Shown: positions 9,596 through 19,391, counted from the first letter of the stretch. The stretch is DNA of 64,000 bases from an uncultured Oscillospiraceae bacterium (GCA_947629955.1 CANRFT010000003.1:1-64000); one strand, 5' to 3'. Made by a program: numbers and translations. Notes: a model not told the origin generated them from the sequence alone.

Positions 9596-9620
9596 GGGCG
9601 GCGCGTAACACGCGCCGCCC
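9596..9620 (-). terminator. Hairpin downstream of purB
   Basis: gggcggcgcgtaacacgcgccgccc. Confidence 0.6.
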
Positions 9621-9629
9621 GCTCCTATA

Positions 9630-11066
9630 TTACACTTTCAGTTCCACCGCCTGGCCGCTGAGGGCGGCGGCGTGGGCGTCCAGCACGGGCTTGACGCAGT
9701 CCCGGAGGAAGTCCTCCACCTGCTCCGGGCAGCGGCCGATGTACTTTGCCGGCTCCATGTGGGCGGACAGCTCCTCCATGGTCAGGCCGAAGGCCGGGTC
9801 GGCGGCGATGAGTTCCAGCAGATTGTTTGACAGGCCCAGGTCCTTCACGTTCCGCCCGGCCTCCTGGGAGAGGACCCGGATGCGCTCGTGGAGCTCCTGC
9901 CGGTTGCCCCCCCGCTTGACGGCGTCCATCATGATGTTCTCGCTGGCCATGAAGGGCAGCTCTTCCATGATGTGCTTCTCGATGACCTTCTCGTGGACCA
10001 CCAGGCCGGACACCACGTTCAGATAGATGTTCAAAATGGCGTCCACCGCCAGAAATGCCTCGGGCACCGAGATGCGCTTGTTGGCGGAGTCGTCCAGGGT
10101 CCGCTCGAACCACTGGGTGGCGGCGGTGAAGGCGGGGTTGGCGGCGTCGGCCATCACGTACCTTGCCAACGAGCAGATGCGCTCGCACCGCATGGGGTTG
10201 CGCTTGTAGGGCATGGCAGAGGAGCCGATCTGGTTCTTCTCGAAGGGCTCCTCCACCTCCTTCAGGTGGCACAGGAGGCGCAGGTCGGTGGCAAACTTGC
10301 TGGCGGACTGGGCGACGCCGGACAGGGTGGACACCACGGCGGAGTCCACCTTCCGGGAGTAGGTCTGGCCGGACACGGGGACGGTGGCGTCGAACCCCAT
10401 CTCTTTGGCGATGCGGCGGTCCAGCTCCCGGCACTTCTCGTGATCCCCCTCGAACAGCTCCAGGAAGGAGGCCTGGGTGCCGGTGGTGCCCTTGCAGCCC
10501 AGCAGCTTTAAGCCCTTGATGCGGTACTCCACCTCGTCCAGGTCCATGAGCAGCTCGTTCATCCACAGGGTGGCCCGCTTGCCCACGGTGACCAGCTGAG
10601 CGGCCTGGAAATGGGTGAAGCCAAGGGTCGGCAAGGATTTATACTTGTCGGCAAACGCGGCCAGTGCGTTCAATACCCGCACCAGCTTGTCCCGGACCAG
10701 CTCCAGCCCCTCCCGCATGAGGATGATATCGGTGTTGTCCCCCACGTAGCAGCTGGTGGCCCCCAGGTGGATGATGGGCATGGCCTTGGGGCAGGACGCG
10801 CCGAAGGTGTGGATGTGGGCCATCACGTCGTGGCGCAGCTGGCGCTCCTTCTGGGCAGCCAGGTCGTAGTCGATGTCGGTGATGTGAGCCTCCATCTCGT
10901 CGATCTGATCCTGAGTGACGGGCAGACCCAGTTCCATCTCCGCCCTGGCCAGGGCGATCCACAGCCGGCGCCAGGTGGAGAACTTCTTGTCGGGGGAAAA
11001 GATGTACTGCATCTCGTCGCTGGCGTAGCGGGAGGACAGCGGGCTCTCATAGACTGCTTTGCTCAA
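9630..11066 (-). CDS. purB: Adenylosuccinate lyase (TTG start inferred)
   Basis: KAVYESPLSSRYASDEMQYIFSPDKKFSTWRRLWIALARAEMELGL; SSAMPYKRNPMR signature; RBS GGAGGG before TTG. Confidence 0.93.
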   Translation of the reverse strand: MSKAVYESPLSSRYASDEMQYIFSPDKKFSTWRRLWIALARAEMELGLPVTQDQIDEMEAHITDIDYDLAAQKERQLRHDVMAHIHTFGASCPKAMPIIHLGATSCYVGDNTDIILMREGLELVRDKLVRVLNALAAFADKYKSLPTLGFTHFQAAQLVTVGKRATLWMNELLMDLDEVEYRIKGLKLLGCKGTTGTQASFLELFEGDHEKCRELDRRIAKEMGFDATVPVSGQTYSRKVDSAVVSTLSGVAQSASKFATDLRLLCHLKEVEEPFEKNQIGSSAMPYKRNPMRCERICSLARYVMADAANPAFTAATQWFERTLDDSANKRISVPEAFLAVDAILNIYLNVVSGLVVHEKVIEKHIMEELPFMASENIMMDAVKRGGNRQELHERIRVLSQEAGRNVKDLGLSNNLLELIAADPAFGLTMEELSAHMEPAKYIGRCPEQVEDFLRDCVKPVLDAHAAALSGQAVELKV

Positions 11067-11094
11067 AGGGGATCCCTCCTTGTCTGTTGCCAGC

Positions 11095-11123
11095 AGTATA
11101 TCACAGTTCACGCCTCCGCACAA
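11095..11123 (-). promoter_or_regulatory. Candidate purB promoter (second copy at 11448-11476)
   Basis: Reverse strand TTGTGC-N17-TATACT. Confidence 0.5.
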
Positions 11124-11145
11124 GAGATTTCCGTACCGGGACGAA

Positions 11146-11177
11146 AGAACGGGCCGTGTGTGGACACGGCCCGTTCT
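11146..11177 (-). terminator. Terminator-like hairpin after the zinc-ribbon remnant (duplicate at 11499-11530)
   Basis: agaacgggccgtgt-gtgg-acacggcccgttct. Confidence 0.7.
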
Positions 11178-11201
11178 CTCGTCGTTTGCTTCAGTTGTCG
11201 A

Positions 11202-11338
11202 TCAAGCCTCGCCGCGCATCTTGGCGAAGCACTCGCTGCAATACACAGGACGATCAGACTTGGGCTCGAAGGGAACCCGGGCCTCGCCGCCGCAGGCAGC
11301 GCAGACAGCGGTGAAATACTCACGGGGACCGCGGGCAG
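11202..11338 (-). pseudogene. 3' remnant of the zinc-ribbon gene created by the tandem duplication
   Basis: Identical to the 3' part of 11555-11833 but lacking a 5' end. Confidence 0.8.
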
Positions 11339-11419
11339 CTTGTCGGGGGAAAAGATGTACTGCATCTCGTCGCTGGCGTAGCGGGAGGACAGCGGGCTCT
11401 CATAGACTGCTTTGCTCAA
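11339..11419 (-). pseudogene. 5' remnant of purB created by the tandem duplication
   Basis: Encodes SKAVYESPLSSRYASDEMQYIFSPDK then leaves purB and runs out of frame into the zinc-ribbon remnant. Confidence 0.8.
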
Positions 11420-11554
11420 AGGGGATCCCTCCTTGTCTGTTGCCAGCAGTATATCACAGTTCACGCCTCCGCACAAGAGATTTCCGTACCGGGACGAAAG
11501 AACGGGCCGTGTGTGGACACGGCCCGTTCTCTCGTCGTTTGCTTCAGTTGTCGA

Positions 11555-11833
11555 TCAAGCCTCGCCGCGCATCTTGGCGAAGCACTCGCTGCAATACACA
11601 GGACGATCAGACTTGGGCTCGAAGGGAACCCGGGCCTCGCCGCCGCAGGCAGCGCAGACAGCGGTGAAATACTCACGGGGACCGCGGGCAGCGGCCTTGC
11701 GGGCATCACGGCAGGCTTTGCAGCGCTGCGGCTCGTTCTGGAATCCGCGCTCGGCATAGAACTCCTGCTCGCCAGCGGAGAACACGAACTCCTTGCCACA
11801 TTCTTTGCAAACTAAGGTCTTGTCTTCGTACAT
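11555..11833 (-). CDS. Zinc-ribbon domain protein
   Basis: CKECGKEFVFSAGEQEFYAERGFQNEPQRCKACR...CAACGGEARVPFEPKSDRPVYCSECFAKM; several CxxC knuckles. Confidence 0.85.
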   Translation of the reverse strand: MYEDKTLVCKECGKEFVFSAGEQEFYAERGFQNEPQRCKACRDARKAAARGPREYFTAVCAACGGEARVPFEPKSDRPVYCSECFAKMRGEA

Positions 11834-11896
11834 GGAATAACCCTCTCTTTTGATGCCCAGAACCGGAAAGCACCTGCTGGGACTGATTTATTTGCG

Positions 11897-12487
11897 TCAG
11901 CTTTCGCTGAAATCGCCAAAGGTGCCGGCGACTTTGCGACGGATACGCTGCACCGCGTTATCCACCGACTTGACTGTCCGTCCTACCTGTTCGCCGATCT
12001 CACGATAGGACAGTCCCCGCAGGAACAACGACAAAATAGTACGCTCCAGGGGAGAGAGCGCGGCGTTGAGCCTCTGAAAGCGCTCGATCTCCTCTTCCCT
12101 GCTGATGTAGAGCTCCTCCGGACTGACCGCGCTGCCCAGCATGGGCGTCTCGATGGGCACGCTGTTGTTCAACGGCGCGTGCTTGTCCCGGTTGGCGGTG
12201 GCCACGGCGGAGCGGATACGATTGCGGATACAGACCTCCGCGAAGGCGCGGAACGCGGCGTCCCGGCCGGGGTCGAACTCCCGGATGGCCTTCAGCAGGC
12301 CGAACATGGCCTCCTGGATCAGGTCCTCGCTGTCCCCTCCCGCCAGGAAGTAGGGGCGGGCGCAGACGCGCACCGTGCGGAGATACCGCTTGACGAGCTC
12401 CTCCTCCGCCGCGCGGTCGCCCTCCGCCGCGAAGCGGCAGAGCTGTTCGTCGCTGGAGTCATTTTTTCTCAAGTCCAATGTATCCAT
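11897..12487 (-). CDS. RNA polymerase sigma-70-family factor (SigH-like)
   Basis: GDSEDLIQEAMFGLLKAIREFDPGRDAAFRAFAEVCIRNRIRSAV; C-terminal region-4 HTH (LSPLERTILSLFLRGLSYREIGEQVGRTVKSVDNAVQRIRRKV). Confidence 0.88.
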   Translation of the reverse strand: MDTLDLRKNDSSDEQLCRFAAEGDRAAEEELVKRYLRTVRVCARPYFLAGGDSEDLIQEAMFGLLKAIREFDPGRDAAFRAFAEVCIRNRIRSAVATANRDKHAPLNNSVPIETPMLGSAVSPEELYISREEEIERFQRLNAALSPLERTILSLFLRGLSYREIGEQVGRTVKSVDNAVQRIRRKVAGTFGDFSES

Positions 12488-12628
12488 ACAAATATCAAAA
12501 CACGTTTTATCACAAAGGCAGAGAATTGTCAATGATTTTATGCAACTTTTTAAAAAAACTGAAAATTCCCGCGGCTCTTTCGGTCAATTGTCAGGAACAG
12601 ACGGCCGCGCGGCCACCGGACAGAGCGC

Positions 12629-13693
12629 TCAGAACGTGAGCTGTTCCATGGCGCCGCCGGCCCCGGCGGGCGGCTGGAGACCGAGATGCTGATAGGCCTT
12701 CGGCGTCACGCAGCGCCCTCTTGGGGTGCGGGTCAAAAAGCCCAGCTGCATCAGATAGGGCTCGTACACGTCCTCCAGGGTCACCGACTCCTCGTTGATG
12801 GTGGCAGCCAGGGTGTCCAGGCCCACGGGCCCTCCCCCGTAGTTGGCGATGATGCTGCCCAGCATCCGCCGATCGATGTTGTCCAGGCCCAGTTCGTCGA
12901 TCTCCAGGGCCTTCAGCGCCCGGTCGGCCACCTCGCGGGTGATGACGCCCCCGGCGGTTACCTGGGCGAAGTCCCGGACCCGGCGCAGCAGCCGGTTGGC
13001 GATCCGGGGCGTGCCCCGGCTGCGGCGGGCGATCTCCACCGCCCCGGCGTCCTCGATGGGCACGTCCAGGATGTCCGCCGACCGCCGGACGATGAGAGCC
13101 AGCTCCTCCGGGGTGTAGAGCTCCAGCCGCAGGGTGACCCCGAACCGGTCCCGCAGGGGCGCGGACAGCTGCCCGGCCCGGGTCGTCGCCCCCACCAGGG
13201 TGAACTTGGGCAGGTCCAGGTGGATGGAGTTGGCGGAGGGCCCCTTGCCGATGATGATGTCGATGGCGTAGTCCTCCATAGCGGGGTAAAGGATCTCCTC
13301 CGCCTGGCGGTTCAGCCGGTGGATCTCGTCCACAAAGAGGATGTCGTTCTCCTGAAGGTTGGTCACCAGGGCCACCAGGTCGCCGGGCTTCTCGATGGCG
13401 GGGCCGGAGGTGATGCGGATGTTGACCCCCATCTCGTTGGCGATGATATTGCTGAGGGTGGTCTTGCCCAGCCCCGGGGGGCCGTGGAGCAGCACGTGGT
13501 CCAGGGGCTCGTTCCGCATCTTGGCGGCGGCGATGAACACGCTCAGATTGTCCTTGGCCTTGGTCTGGCCGATGTACTCGCTGAGCCGTTTGGGGCGCAG
13601 GGAGTACTCCCCCTCGTCCTCCCGGGTGAGGGAGGTGGTCACCAGGGGCTGTTCGGTGACGAAATCGCCGTTGTCGGAAAAGTCGATGCTCAA
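12629..13693 (-). CDS. ruvB: Holliday junction branch migration helicase RuvB
   Basis: [43 protein letters not shown]; upstream of ruvA and ruvC. Confidence 0.97.
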   Translation of the reverse strand: MSIDFSDNGDFVTEQPLVTTSLTREDEGEYSLRPKRLSEYIGQTKAKDNLSVFIAAAKMRNEPLDHVLLHGPPGLGKTTLSNIIANEMGVNIRITSGPAIEKPGDLVALVTNLQENDILFVDEIHRLNRQAEEILYPAMEDYAIDIIIGKGPSANSIHLDLPKFTLVGATTRAGQLSAPLRDRFGVTLRLELYTPEELALIVRRSADILDVPIEDAGAVEIARRSRGTPRIANRLLRRVRDFAQVTAGGVITREVADRALKALEIDELGLDNIDRRMLGSIIANYGGGPVGLDTLAATINEESVTLEDVYEPYLMQLGFLTRTPRGRCVTPKAYQHLGLQPPAGAGGAMEQLTF

Positions 13694-13706
13694 GGTCTCC
13701 CCTCCC

Positions 13707-14312
13707 TCACTTCATGGTGTTCTTCAGTGCCTGCTTGATGATCTCCTCCAGGGTGAGGCCCTCCAGGTCCACTCCCTTGAGGGCGGCGCTGATCTCCGCC
13801 GGGCCGTAGCCCAGCACCGCCAGGGCGGCGGAGGCCTCGCTGGCCTTGTTCTCCGGGATGACGGTGACGCCGGGGGTGAAGGTCTCTCCCCCGCCGCTGA
13901 CGGTGAGCTGCCCTTTGGCCAGCTTGTCCTTCAGCTCCAGGATGATCCGCTGGGCGATCTTCTTACCCACGCCGGGGGCGGCGGTCAGCGCCTTGGCGTT
14001 CTCCGACACGATGGCCATGGCCAGGTTCTCCGGCGTATTGGAGGACAGGATGGCCAGCGCCATCCGGGGCCCCACCCCGGACACGCCGATGAGCATCTCG
14101 AAGGAGGACAGCTCCCGCTCCGAGGCGAAGCCGTACAGCTCAAAGGCGTCCTCCCGGACGTGGAGGTAGGTGTAAAGCTTGGCTACTTTCCCAATGCTGA
14201 GAGAGCCCAAGGTATGGCTGGTGGTGCGGCAGGCGTAGCCCACTCCCCCGCAGTCGATGACCGCCAGATAGGGGCCGATGTGGGCCACCTTGCCCTCCAC
14301 ATAGTAAAACAT
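13707..14312 (-). CDS. ruvA: Holliday junction protein RuvA
   Basis: [26 protein letters not shown]; HhH motifs. Confidence 0.96.
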   Translation of the reverse strand: MFYYVEGKVAHIGPYLAVIDCGGVGYACRTTSHTLGSLSIGKVAKLYTYLHVREDAFELYGFASERELSSFEMLIGVSGVGPRMALAILSSNTPENLAMAIVSENAKALTAAPGVGKKIAQRIILELKDKLAKGQLTVSGGGETFTPGVTVIPENKASEASAALAVLGYGPAEISAALKGVDLEGLTLEEIIKQALKNTMK

Positions 14313-14333
14313 GATCAAAACGCCTCCTGGCCG

Positions 14334-14828
14334 TTATTTGTCGATCTGTCCCAGCAGGGACGTGGAGGAGCGGGCGTGGCACAGGGCGATGGCCACCGCG
14401 TCGGCGGCGTCGTCCGGCTTGGGGACGGCGTTCAGGCCCAGCAGCCGTTTGGTCATGTCCATCACCTGGCGCTTCTCCGCCTTGCCGTAGCCCACCACCG
14501 CCTGTTTCACCTGGGACGGGTTGTACTCATAGATGGGCAGGCCCATCTTCTCCGCCGTCATGAGGATGACCCCTCTCGCCTGGGCCACGCCGATGCCGGT
14601 GGTCACGTTGTTGTTGAAGAACAGCTCCTCGATGGCCATCACGTCGGGGCTGAACCGCTTGATGAGCTCCTCCAGGTCGGCGGCGATGCGCCACAGCCGG
14701 GCGGACAGCCGCACCCCCGCCGGGGTGTTGATGGCCCCGCAGGCGGCCAGACGATACCGGTTCCCCTCCGCCTCCACCAGGCCGAAGCCCACGATGGCGT
14801 AGCCGGGGTCGATCCCCAGGATGAGCAC
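14334..14828 (-). CDS. ruvC: Crossover junction endodeoxyribonuclease RuvC
   Basis: MLILGIDPGYAIVGFGLVE; MAIEELFFNNNVTTGIGVAQARG. Confidence 0.96.
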   Translation of the reverse strand: MLILGIDPGYAIVGFGLVEAEGNRYRLAACGAINTPAGVRLSARLWRIAADLEELIKRFSPDVMAIEELFFNNNVTTGIGVAQARGVILMTAEKMGLPIYEYNPSQVKQAVVGYGKAEKRQVMDMTKRLLGLNAVPKPDDAADAVAIALCHARSSTSLLGQIDK

Positions 14829-14892
14829 TCAGACACCCCCACGCAGAATTTGTGATATTATAACACATCTGTTTCAGTCTGACAAGTAAAAC

Positions 14893-14930
14893 CGTTTTGC
14901 ATTGTTTTTCGCGTTTTGCATTGTTTTTCG
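14893..14930. repeat. Two tandem 19-bp copies of cgttttgcattgtttttcg; related partial copy at 15484-15499
   Basis: Direct reading. Confidence 0.85.
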
Positions 14931-14966
14931 CTTGACCTGTTATCCAGCGGAAAATGAAAACTGATC

Positions 14967-15353
14967 CTATTCCTCATACTCCCACAAACCCAATCTACCA
15001 TTTACGAAAACCGGGTCTACTTTTTCTACGTTTTCAATCTTAAAACCGTATCCGTGCCAGCTGTTATTCTCTGTCGTACCTTCATAAATTGCAAAATTCT
15101 TTTTTCTAAGGAATTTCTTTAACGCTTCGTTTACCTCAACGCAGTCTGTTATAGTGGCTTTCGCAACAAAACACCCCAACGGATAATCGAGATCAAGATA
15201 CGAAAATCTTTTCATAGCCTCTTTGTCAATGCCTTTTCCCGCATGGATCAGTATATCTCCTCGATACTTTGTTTTCCATGTGCGAAATTCGTATTCTTTT
15301 AACCCTTCGGCGATCAATGTCGCATAGGGCTGTTTGATCGTGATTGCTTTCAT
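14967..15353 (-). CDS. ASCH-domain protein
   Basis: MKAITIKQPYATLIAEGLKEYEFRTWKTKYRGDILIHAGKG; start trimmed to M46. Confidence 0.75.
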   Translation of the reverse strand: MKAITIKQPYATLIAEGLKEYEFRTWKTKYRGDILIHAGKGIDKEAMKRFSYLDLDYPLGCFVAKATITDCVEVNEALKKFLRKKNFAIYEGTTENNSWHGYGFKIENVEKVDPVFVNGRLGLWEYEE

Positions 15354-15456
15354 TGCTGCCTCCTCTATGCTTTTCACCTTATAATCCCGATCTGTCCGAC
15401 CGTCTATTCCCATATATGACATTATACCATTGTTCCACGCAAATTGAAAGCAAAAA

Positions 15457-15477
15457 CGGACGGCTTTCCACCGTCCG
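15457..15477. terminator. Hairpin, related copy near 16160-16183
   Basis: cggacggctttccaccgtccg, within the shared context aaattgRaagcaaaaRcggacggc. Confidence 0.65.
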
Positions 15478-15551
15478 CTTTTCTGCATTGTTTTTCCGCG
15501 AATGATTGAAAAATGACGCTACCCCTTTGGGTCACCGACAAACGGGATTTA

Positions 15552-16124
15552 TCAGCACAATTCAAACAAGTTATACGATTGGATATCCACACAAACATCG
15601 TTATCAAAAGTAATTCTCACAACCCACGGCATCAACCCCTTAATTTTTTCGAAGTCTGAATAACCGAATCGTTTATCATAATAATTGATGATCGTGCTTA
15701 ACGCAGTTCCGTGAGTGCCAACAACGATCGTGCTGTCTCTATATTCGTCTAATAAGCGATTTAAAGCTGTGATATTTCTTGTCTGCACTTCTTGTAATGT
15801 CTCACCATCTGAAAGTTTGAAATTAAAATCCTCCCATTGTGCCTTACAAAACGATGTAAAATCATCGATCCAGCCGTTATCTACTTTTCGTTCTCTAAAA
15901 TCATCTTCTATATGGATTTCAAGTCCCGCCAAATCTGCAAAATTACGAATCGTATCAATAGCTCTCTTATATGGACTTGAGAATACAATATCGATCTTTT
16001 TATCAGACAAAAATTGTGTAACAAGTTGGCTGTCCTCTAATCCCTTTTCAGTCAATTCCCGTAACAAATCATTGTGATTTGCATAATTAGGTTCTGCGTG
16101 TCTAACAAAATATACGGTGGTCAC
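15552..16124 (-). CDS. Histidine phosphatase-family protein
   Basis: MTTVYFVRHAEPNYANH (RHG/RHA motif); TIVVGTHGTALSTIINYYD. Confidence 0.88.
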   Translation of the reverse strand: MTTVYFVRHAEPNYANHNDLLRELTEKGLEDSQLVTQFLSDKKIDIVFSSPYKRAIDTIRNFADLAGLEIHIEDDFRERKVDNGWIDDFTSFCKAQWEDFNFKLSDGETLQEVQTRNITALNRLLDEYRDSTIVVGTHGTALSTIINYYDKRFGYSDFEKIKGLMPWVVRITFDNDVCVDIQSYNLFELC

Positions 16125-16159
16125 CTGAAGCCCAGCTTTCTTTATAAATTGGAAGCAAA

Positions 16160-16183
16160 AGCGGACGGCCTGTACCGTCCGCT
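16160..16183 (-). terminator. Terminator of the xerD-like gene
   Basis: agcggacggcctgtaccgtccgct followed on the minus strand by tttgctt. Confidence 0.7.
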
Positions 16184-16197
16184 CTCCTTATGTAAGT

Positions 16198-17085
16198 TCA
16201 CGCTCTGGGGTGGGCCCTGGAGTACACGTCCCGCAGGTGCTGGTTGACCACCTGGGTGTAGATCTGGGTGGCGGAGATATCCGCGTGGCCCAGCATCTCC
16301 TGGATGGATTTCAGGTCGGCGCCGTTCTCCAGCAGATGGGCGGCAAAGGAGTGCCGCAGCGTGTGGGGGGTGATGTCCTTCTGGATGCCCGCCTTCTCCT
16401 GGTAGTGCTTCACGATTTTCCAGAAGCCCTGGCGGCTCATGCGCTCCCCGTTCATGTTGACGAACAGGGCGGTCTCCTCCGGGTCCTCCAGCAGTTGGGG
16501 CCGCACCTCGCTCACATAGGCGGACAGCGCCCTGACGGCGGCCTTGTAGAGGGGCACCACCCGCTCCTTGCTCCGCCCCCGGCACCGGAGGAAGTTGGCG
16601 GACAGGTTCACGTCCTGCACATCCAGCGAGATCAGCTCGGACACCCGGATGCCGGTGGCGTACAGCAGCTCCAGCATGGCCTTGTCCCGGCAGCCCTTGG
16701 GGTCGGACACGTCGGGCTGCTCCAGGAACAGGTCCACCTCCCGGTTGGTGAGGATGGCGGGCAGACGCCGCTCCGCCCGGTTGGGTTTGAAGCCCTTGGC
16801 GGGATTGGAGGGCACGCTGTGGATGCTCATCATGTAGCCGTAGAAGGACTTCAGCGAGGCGATGGACCGCACCACCGTGGCGTTGGATTTGCCGTGGCGC
16901 TCCAGAAACCGGGCGTAGTCCTTCACATCGTCCTGGGTGGCCTGGGGCAGCGGGATGCCCCGGTCCTCCATCCATTCGGAGAACTGGCGGATGTCCCGCA
17001 CATAGGAGCTGAGCGTATTGACGGCGGCCTTTTTCTCATTGGCCAGCCAGGACTCATATCCGGCCAGGTAATCCATATCGCTCAA
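16198..17085 (-). CDS. xerD: Tyrosine recombinase XerD-like
   Basis: TGIRVSELISLDVQDVNL; HTLRHSFAAHLLENGADLKSIQEMLGHADISATQIYT. Confidence 0.85.
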   Translation of the reverse strand: MSDMDYLAGYESWLANEKKAAVNTLSSYVRDIRQFSEWMEDRGIPLPQATQDDVKDYARFLERHGKSNATVVRSIASLKSFYGYMMSIHSVPSNPAKGFKPNRAERRLPAILTNREVDLFLEQPDVSDPKGCRDKAMLELLYATGIRVSELISLDVQDVNLSANFLRCRGRSKERVVPLYKAAVRALSAYVSEVRPQLLEDPEETALFVNMNGERMSRQGFWKIVKHYQEKAGIQKDITPHTLRHSFAAHLLENGADLKSIQEMLGHADISATQIYTQVVNQHLRDVYSRAHPRA

Positions 17086-17100
17086 CTCCTTTCCAGTCGA

Positions 17101-17721
17101 TTAAGAGGCAAACAGGCGGGCGCAAACCGCCGTCAGCAGGGCGGGCATCACCGTCCGCTGGAGGGCGGCGGCCAGGGCCAGCAGCCCCGCGCAGGGGCCC
17201 AGCGCCGACAGGCGGGCCCGCCAGGAGACCGCGGGCGGTCCGTCGTGGGACAGGCGGCTCAGGGCGCTCTGAAACGCGCTGTACGCCGCCACGAACAGGG
17301 CCGGCACCGCCACCAGCGCCGTGACGCCGAAGGCGGCCAGGGCGGCGGCCATCCCCTCCAGCCCGAACAGGCGGGCAAAGGCGGTCACCGCGTAGGACAG
17401 CAGGAAGCCCCGCACCGCCAGCACCACCGGGATGCCCACAGCCCCCAGGGCGGTGAAGCCCAGCAGGGAGACCAGCAGGGGCCAGCGGAACACCTCCCAG
17501 ATCACCGACAGCAGGGACGGGTCGAAGCCGTTCCCCTCGCCGGCGGCGGTGAGGCAGCGGAGCAGGTACTCCCGCAGCGGAGCGCTCTCCCCGCCCAGGC
17601 AGGAGAAACCGAAGCCGGCCAGCGTCCCCGCCAGAAAGCAGGCGCCCAGGAGGATCAGCCCGGTCAGCCCGTCCCATTTGAGGGCGGTGCCGCCCCGCTC
17701 TGTTGTCCGCCCCGCCGCCAT
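17101..17721 (-). CDS. Stage II sporulation protein M-like membrane protein
   Basis: Multi-TM protein (LILLGACFLAGTLAGFGF...) next to xerD, the location expected for spoIIM. Confidence 0.55.
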   Translation of the reverse strand: MAAGRTTERGGTALKWDGLTGLILLGACFLAGTLAGFGFSCLGGESAPLREYLLRCLTAAGEGNGFDPSLLSVIWEVFRWPLLVSLLGFTALGAVGIPVVLAVRGFLLSYAVTAFARLFGLEGMAAALAAFGVTALVAVPALFVAAYSAFQSALSRLSHDGPPAVSWRARLSALGPCAGLLALAAALQRTVMPALLTAVCARLFAS

Positions 17722-17944
17722 GCTCATCACCCCGCACAAACCATATGCGGAGCGTAGGCGGGATATGACGGAGGAAAAGGCGTCTCTTCGAGCCGCATTG
17801 AGTTTAATATAGACCTCTTTCGCCGGAAACGCAAGGGGTTTGAACAAAATTTTCTAAAAAATTTCGTTATGTCCAGTTGTTATGTATTCTGTTTTATGTA
17901 AACAAAAGTGACAAAAAAGCGGACGACCACAAGATGATGTAGTC

Positions 17945-17986
17945 AAAAGAGCGGCGGTCTCTAAATATAGAGATCGCCGCTCTTTT
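17945..17986. terminator. Long bidirectional terminator hairpin
   Basis: aaaagagcggcggtctctaaatatagagatcgccgctctttt. Confidence 0.8.
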
Positions 17987-18020
17987 CGCCTGAAATCCCT
18001 GAATTGTCAGGGGATATCCC

Positions 18021-19391
18021 TCACTTTTCCGCCAGACCCGCCCGGATCGCCTTCATGGCGATGGCGCACTCCAGCCGCTTTTTCTGCATCTCACAGCCGA
18101 AGCGGTTCGGTTTTTTTATGTCGCCGTTGACAAGGAGATTGGATGCGGAGCAGCCTCCGCTGCAGTAGAACCGGGCCCAGCACTCCCTGCAGTCGGGCCG
18201 GGTGTAGACGTTCAGCCCCGCGAACTTTCGGGCCAGCTCCATGTCGAAAGTCCCATCGTACAGGCTGCCCAGCTTATAGTCCTCGTTGCCCACGAACTGG
18301 TGGCAGGGGTAGATGTCCCCGTCCGGGGTGATGGCCACATACTCGCACCCGGCCCCGCACCCCCGCAGCCGCTTGATGACGCAGGGTCCCTGGGACAGGT
18401 CCACGTTGTAATGGAAGAAGTTCACGTCGGGCCGCTCCAGCAGCTCCGCCGCCAGCTTTTCATACTCCGCCAGGATGCCGGGCAGGTCCTCCTCTTTGAA
18501 CGCCCACTCGTCCTCCGGCGCGCCCACCACCGGCTCCACCGAGATGCTGTGGAAGCCCAGGTCGGCCATGTGGGTCACGTCGGCGGCGAAGTCCGGGTTG
18601 TGCCGGGTGAAGGTGCCCCGGATGTAGTAGTCCTTCCCCTCCCCTTCCCGCTGCTGGGCCAGCTTTTTGAACTTGGGGAGGATCACGTCGTAGCTGCCCT
18701 TCCCGTTGACGGTGGGGCGCATGGCGTCGTTGATCTCCTTCCTGCCGTCCAGGGAGAGCACCGCGTTGGACATCACCTCGTTGATGTAGGCGATGTTCTC
18801 GTCGTCCAGCAGCACGCCGTTGGTGGTGATGGTGAAGCGGAAGTGCTTGTTGTGCTTTTCCTCCAGGGAGCGGGCGTAGTCCACCGTGGCCTTGACGGTA
18901 TCCATGGCCATCAGCGGCTCGCCGCCGAAGAAGTCCACCTCGATGTTCCGGCGGGTCCCGGACCGCTCGATCACGAAGTCGATGGCCTTTTTCGCCGTCT
19001 CCGCGTCCATGGTCATCCGTTTGCCGGTGCCGAAGTCGCCGGTGGAGGCGAAGCAGTATTTACACCGCAGATTGCAGTCGTGGGACACGTGGAGGCACAG
19101 GGCCTTGATGGGGGCGTCCCACTGCATGAGCACCGCCGCCTGGGGGTCCAGATAGTTGTCGTCGGTGAACAGCAGGCCGCTGTCCTGGAGCTCCTTCAGC
19201 TCCGCCCAGGCGCCGTCGATGGCGGCCCGGTCATGAGGCAGCGCGGCGTACAACTCCTCCGGGCACTTGTCGCCCATAGGGCCGTCCAGCCGGGACAGCA
19301 CATCGTAGGCGGCTTCGTCCAGCACGTGGACGGCGCCGCTGTTCACGTCCACCGCGACGGGAACGTTGAGGCATTTGAATGTATGTACCAT
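18021..19391 (-). CDS. scfB: Radical SAM SCIFF-peptide maturase
   Basis: CNLRCKYCFASTGDFGTGKRMT radical SAM motif; SPASM-type Cys-rich C-terminus; next to the SCIFF precursor. Confidence 0.92.
   Translation of the reverse strand: MVHTFKCLNVPVAVDVNSGAVHVLDEAAYDVLSRLDGPMGDKCPEELYAALPHDRAAIDGAWAELKELQDSGLLFTDDNYLDPQAAVLMQWDAPIKALCLHVSHDCNLRCKYCFASTGDFGTGKRMTMDAETAKKAIDFVIERSGTRRNIEVDFFGGEPLMAMDTVKATVDYARSLEEKHNKHFRFTITTNGVLLDDENIAYINEVMSNAVLSLDGRKEINDAMRPTVNGKGSYDVILPKFKKLAQQREGEGKDYYIRGTFTRHNPDFAADVTHMADLGFHSISVEPVVGAPEDEWAFKEEDLPGILAEYEKLAAELLERPDVNFFHYNVDLSQGPCVIKRLRGCGAGCEYVAITPDGDIYPCHQFVGNEDYKLGSLYDGTFDMELARKFAGLNVYTRPDCRECWARFYCSGGCSASNLLVNGDIKKPNRFGCEMQKKRLECAIAMKAIRAGLAEK

Larger units (their letters stand above)
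10986..11691. repeat. Perfect tandem duplication, two 353-bp copies (10986-11338 and 11339-11691)
   Basis: Direct base comparison; the repeat covers the purB 5' end, intergenic region with terminator hairpin, and 3' part of the zinc-ribbon gene. Confidence 0.97.

Noticed and set aside
11108-11476. 122-aa minus ORF beginning like purB
   Set aside because: Chimeric by-product of the 353-bp tandem duplication, not a bona fide gene
16210-17757. 515-aa plus-strand ORF over xerD/spoIIM-like
   Set aside because: Low-complexity G/Q/H/R shadow frame
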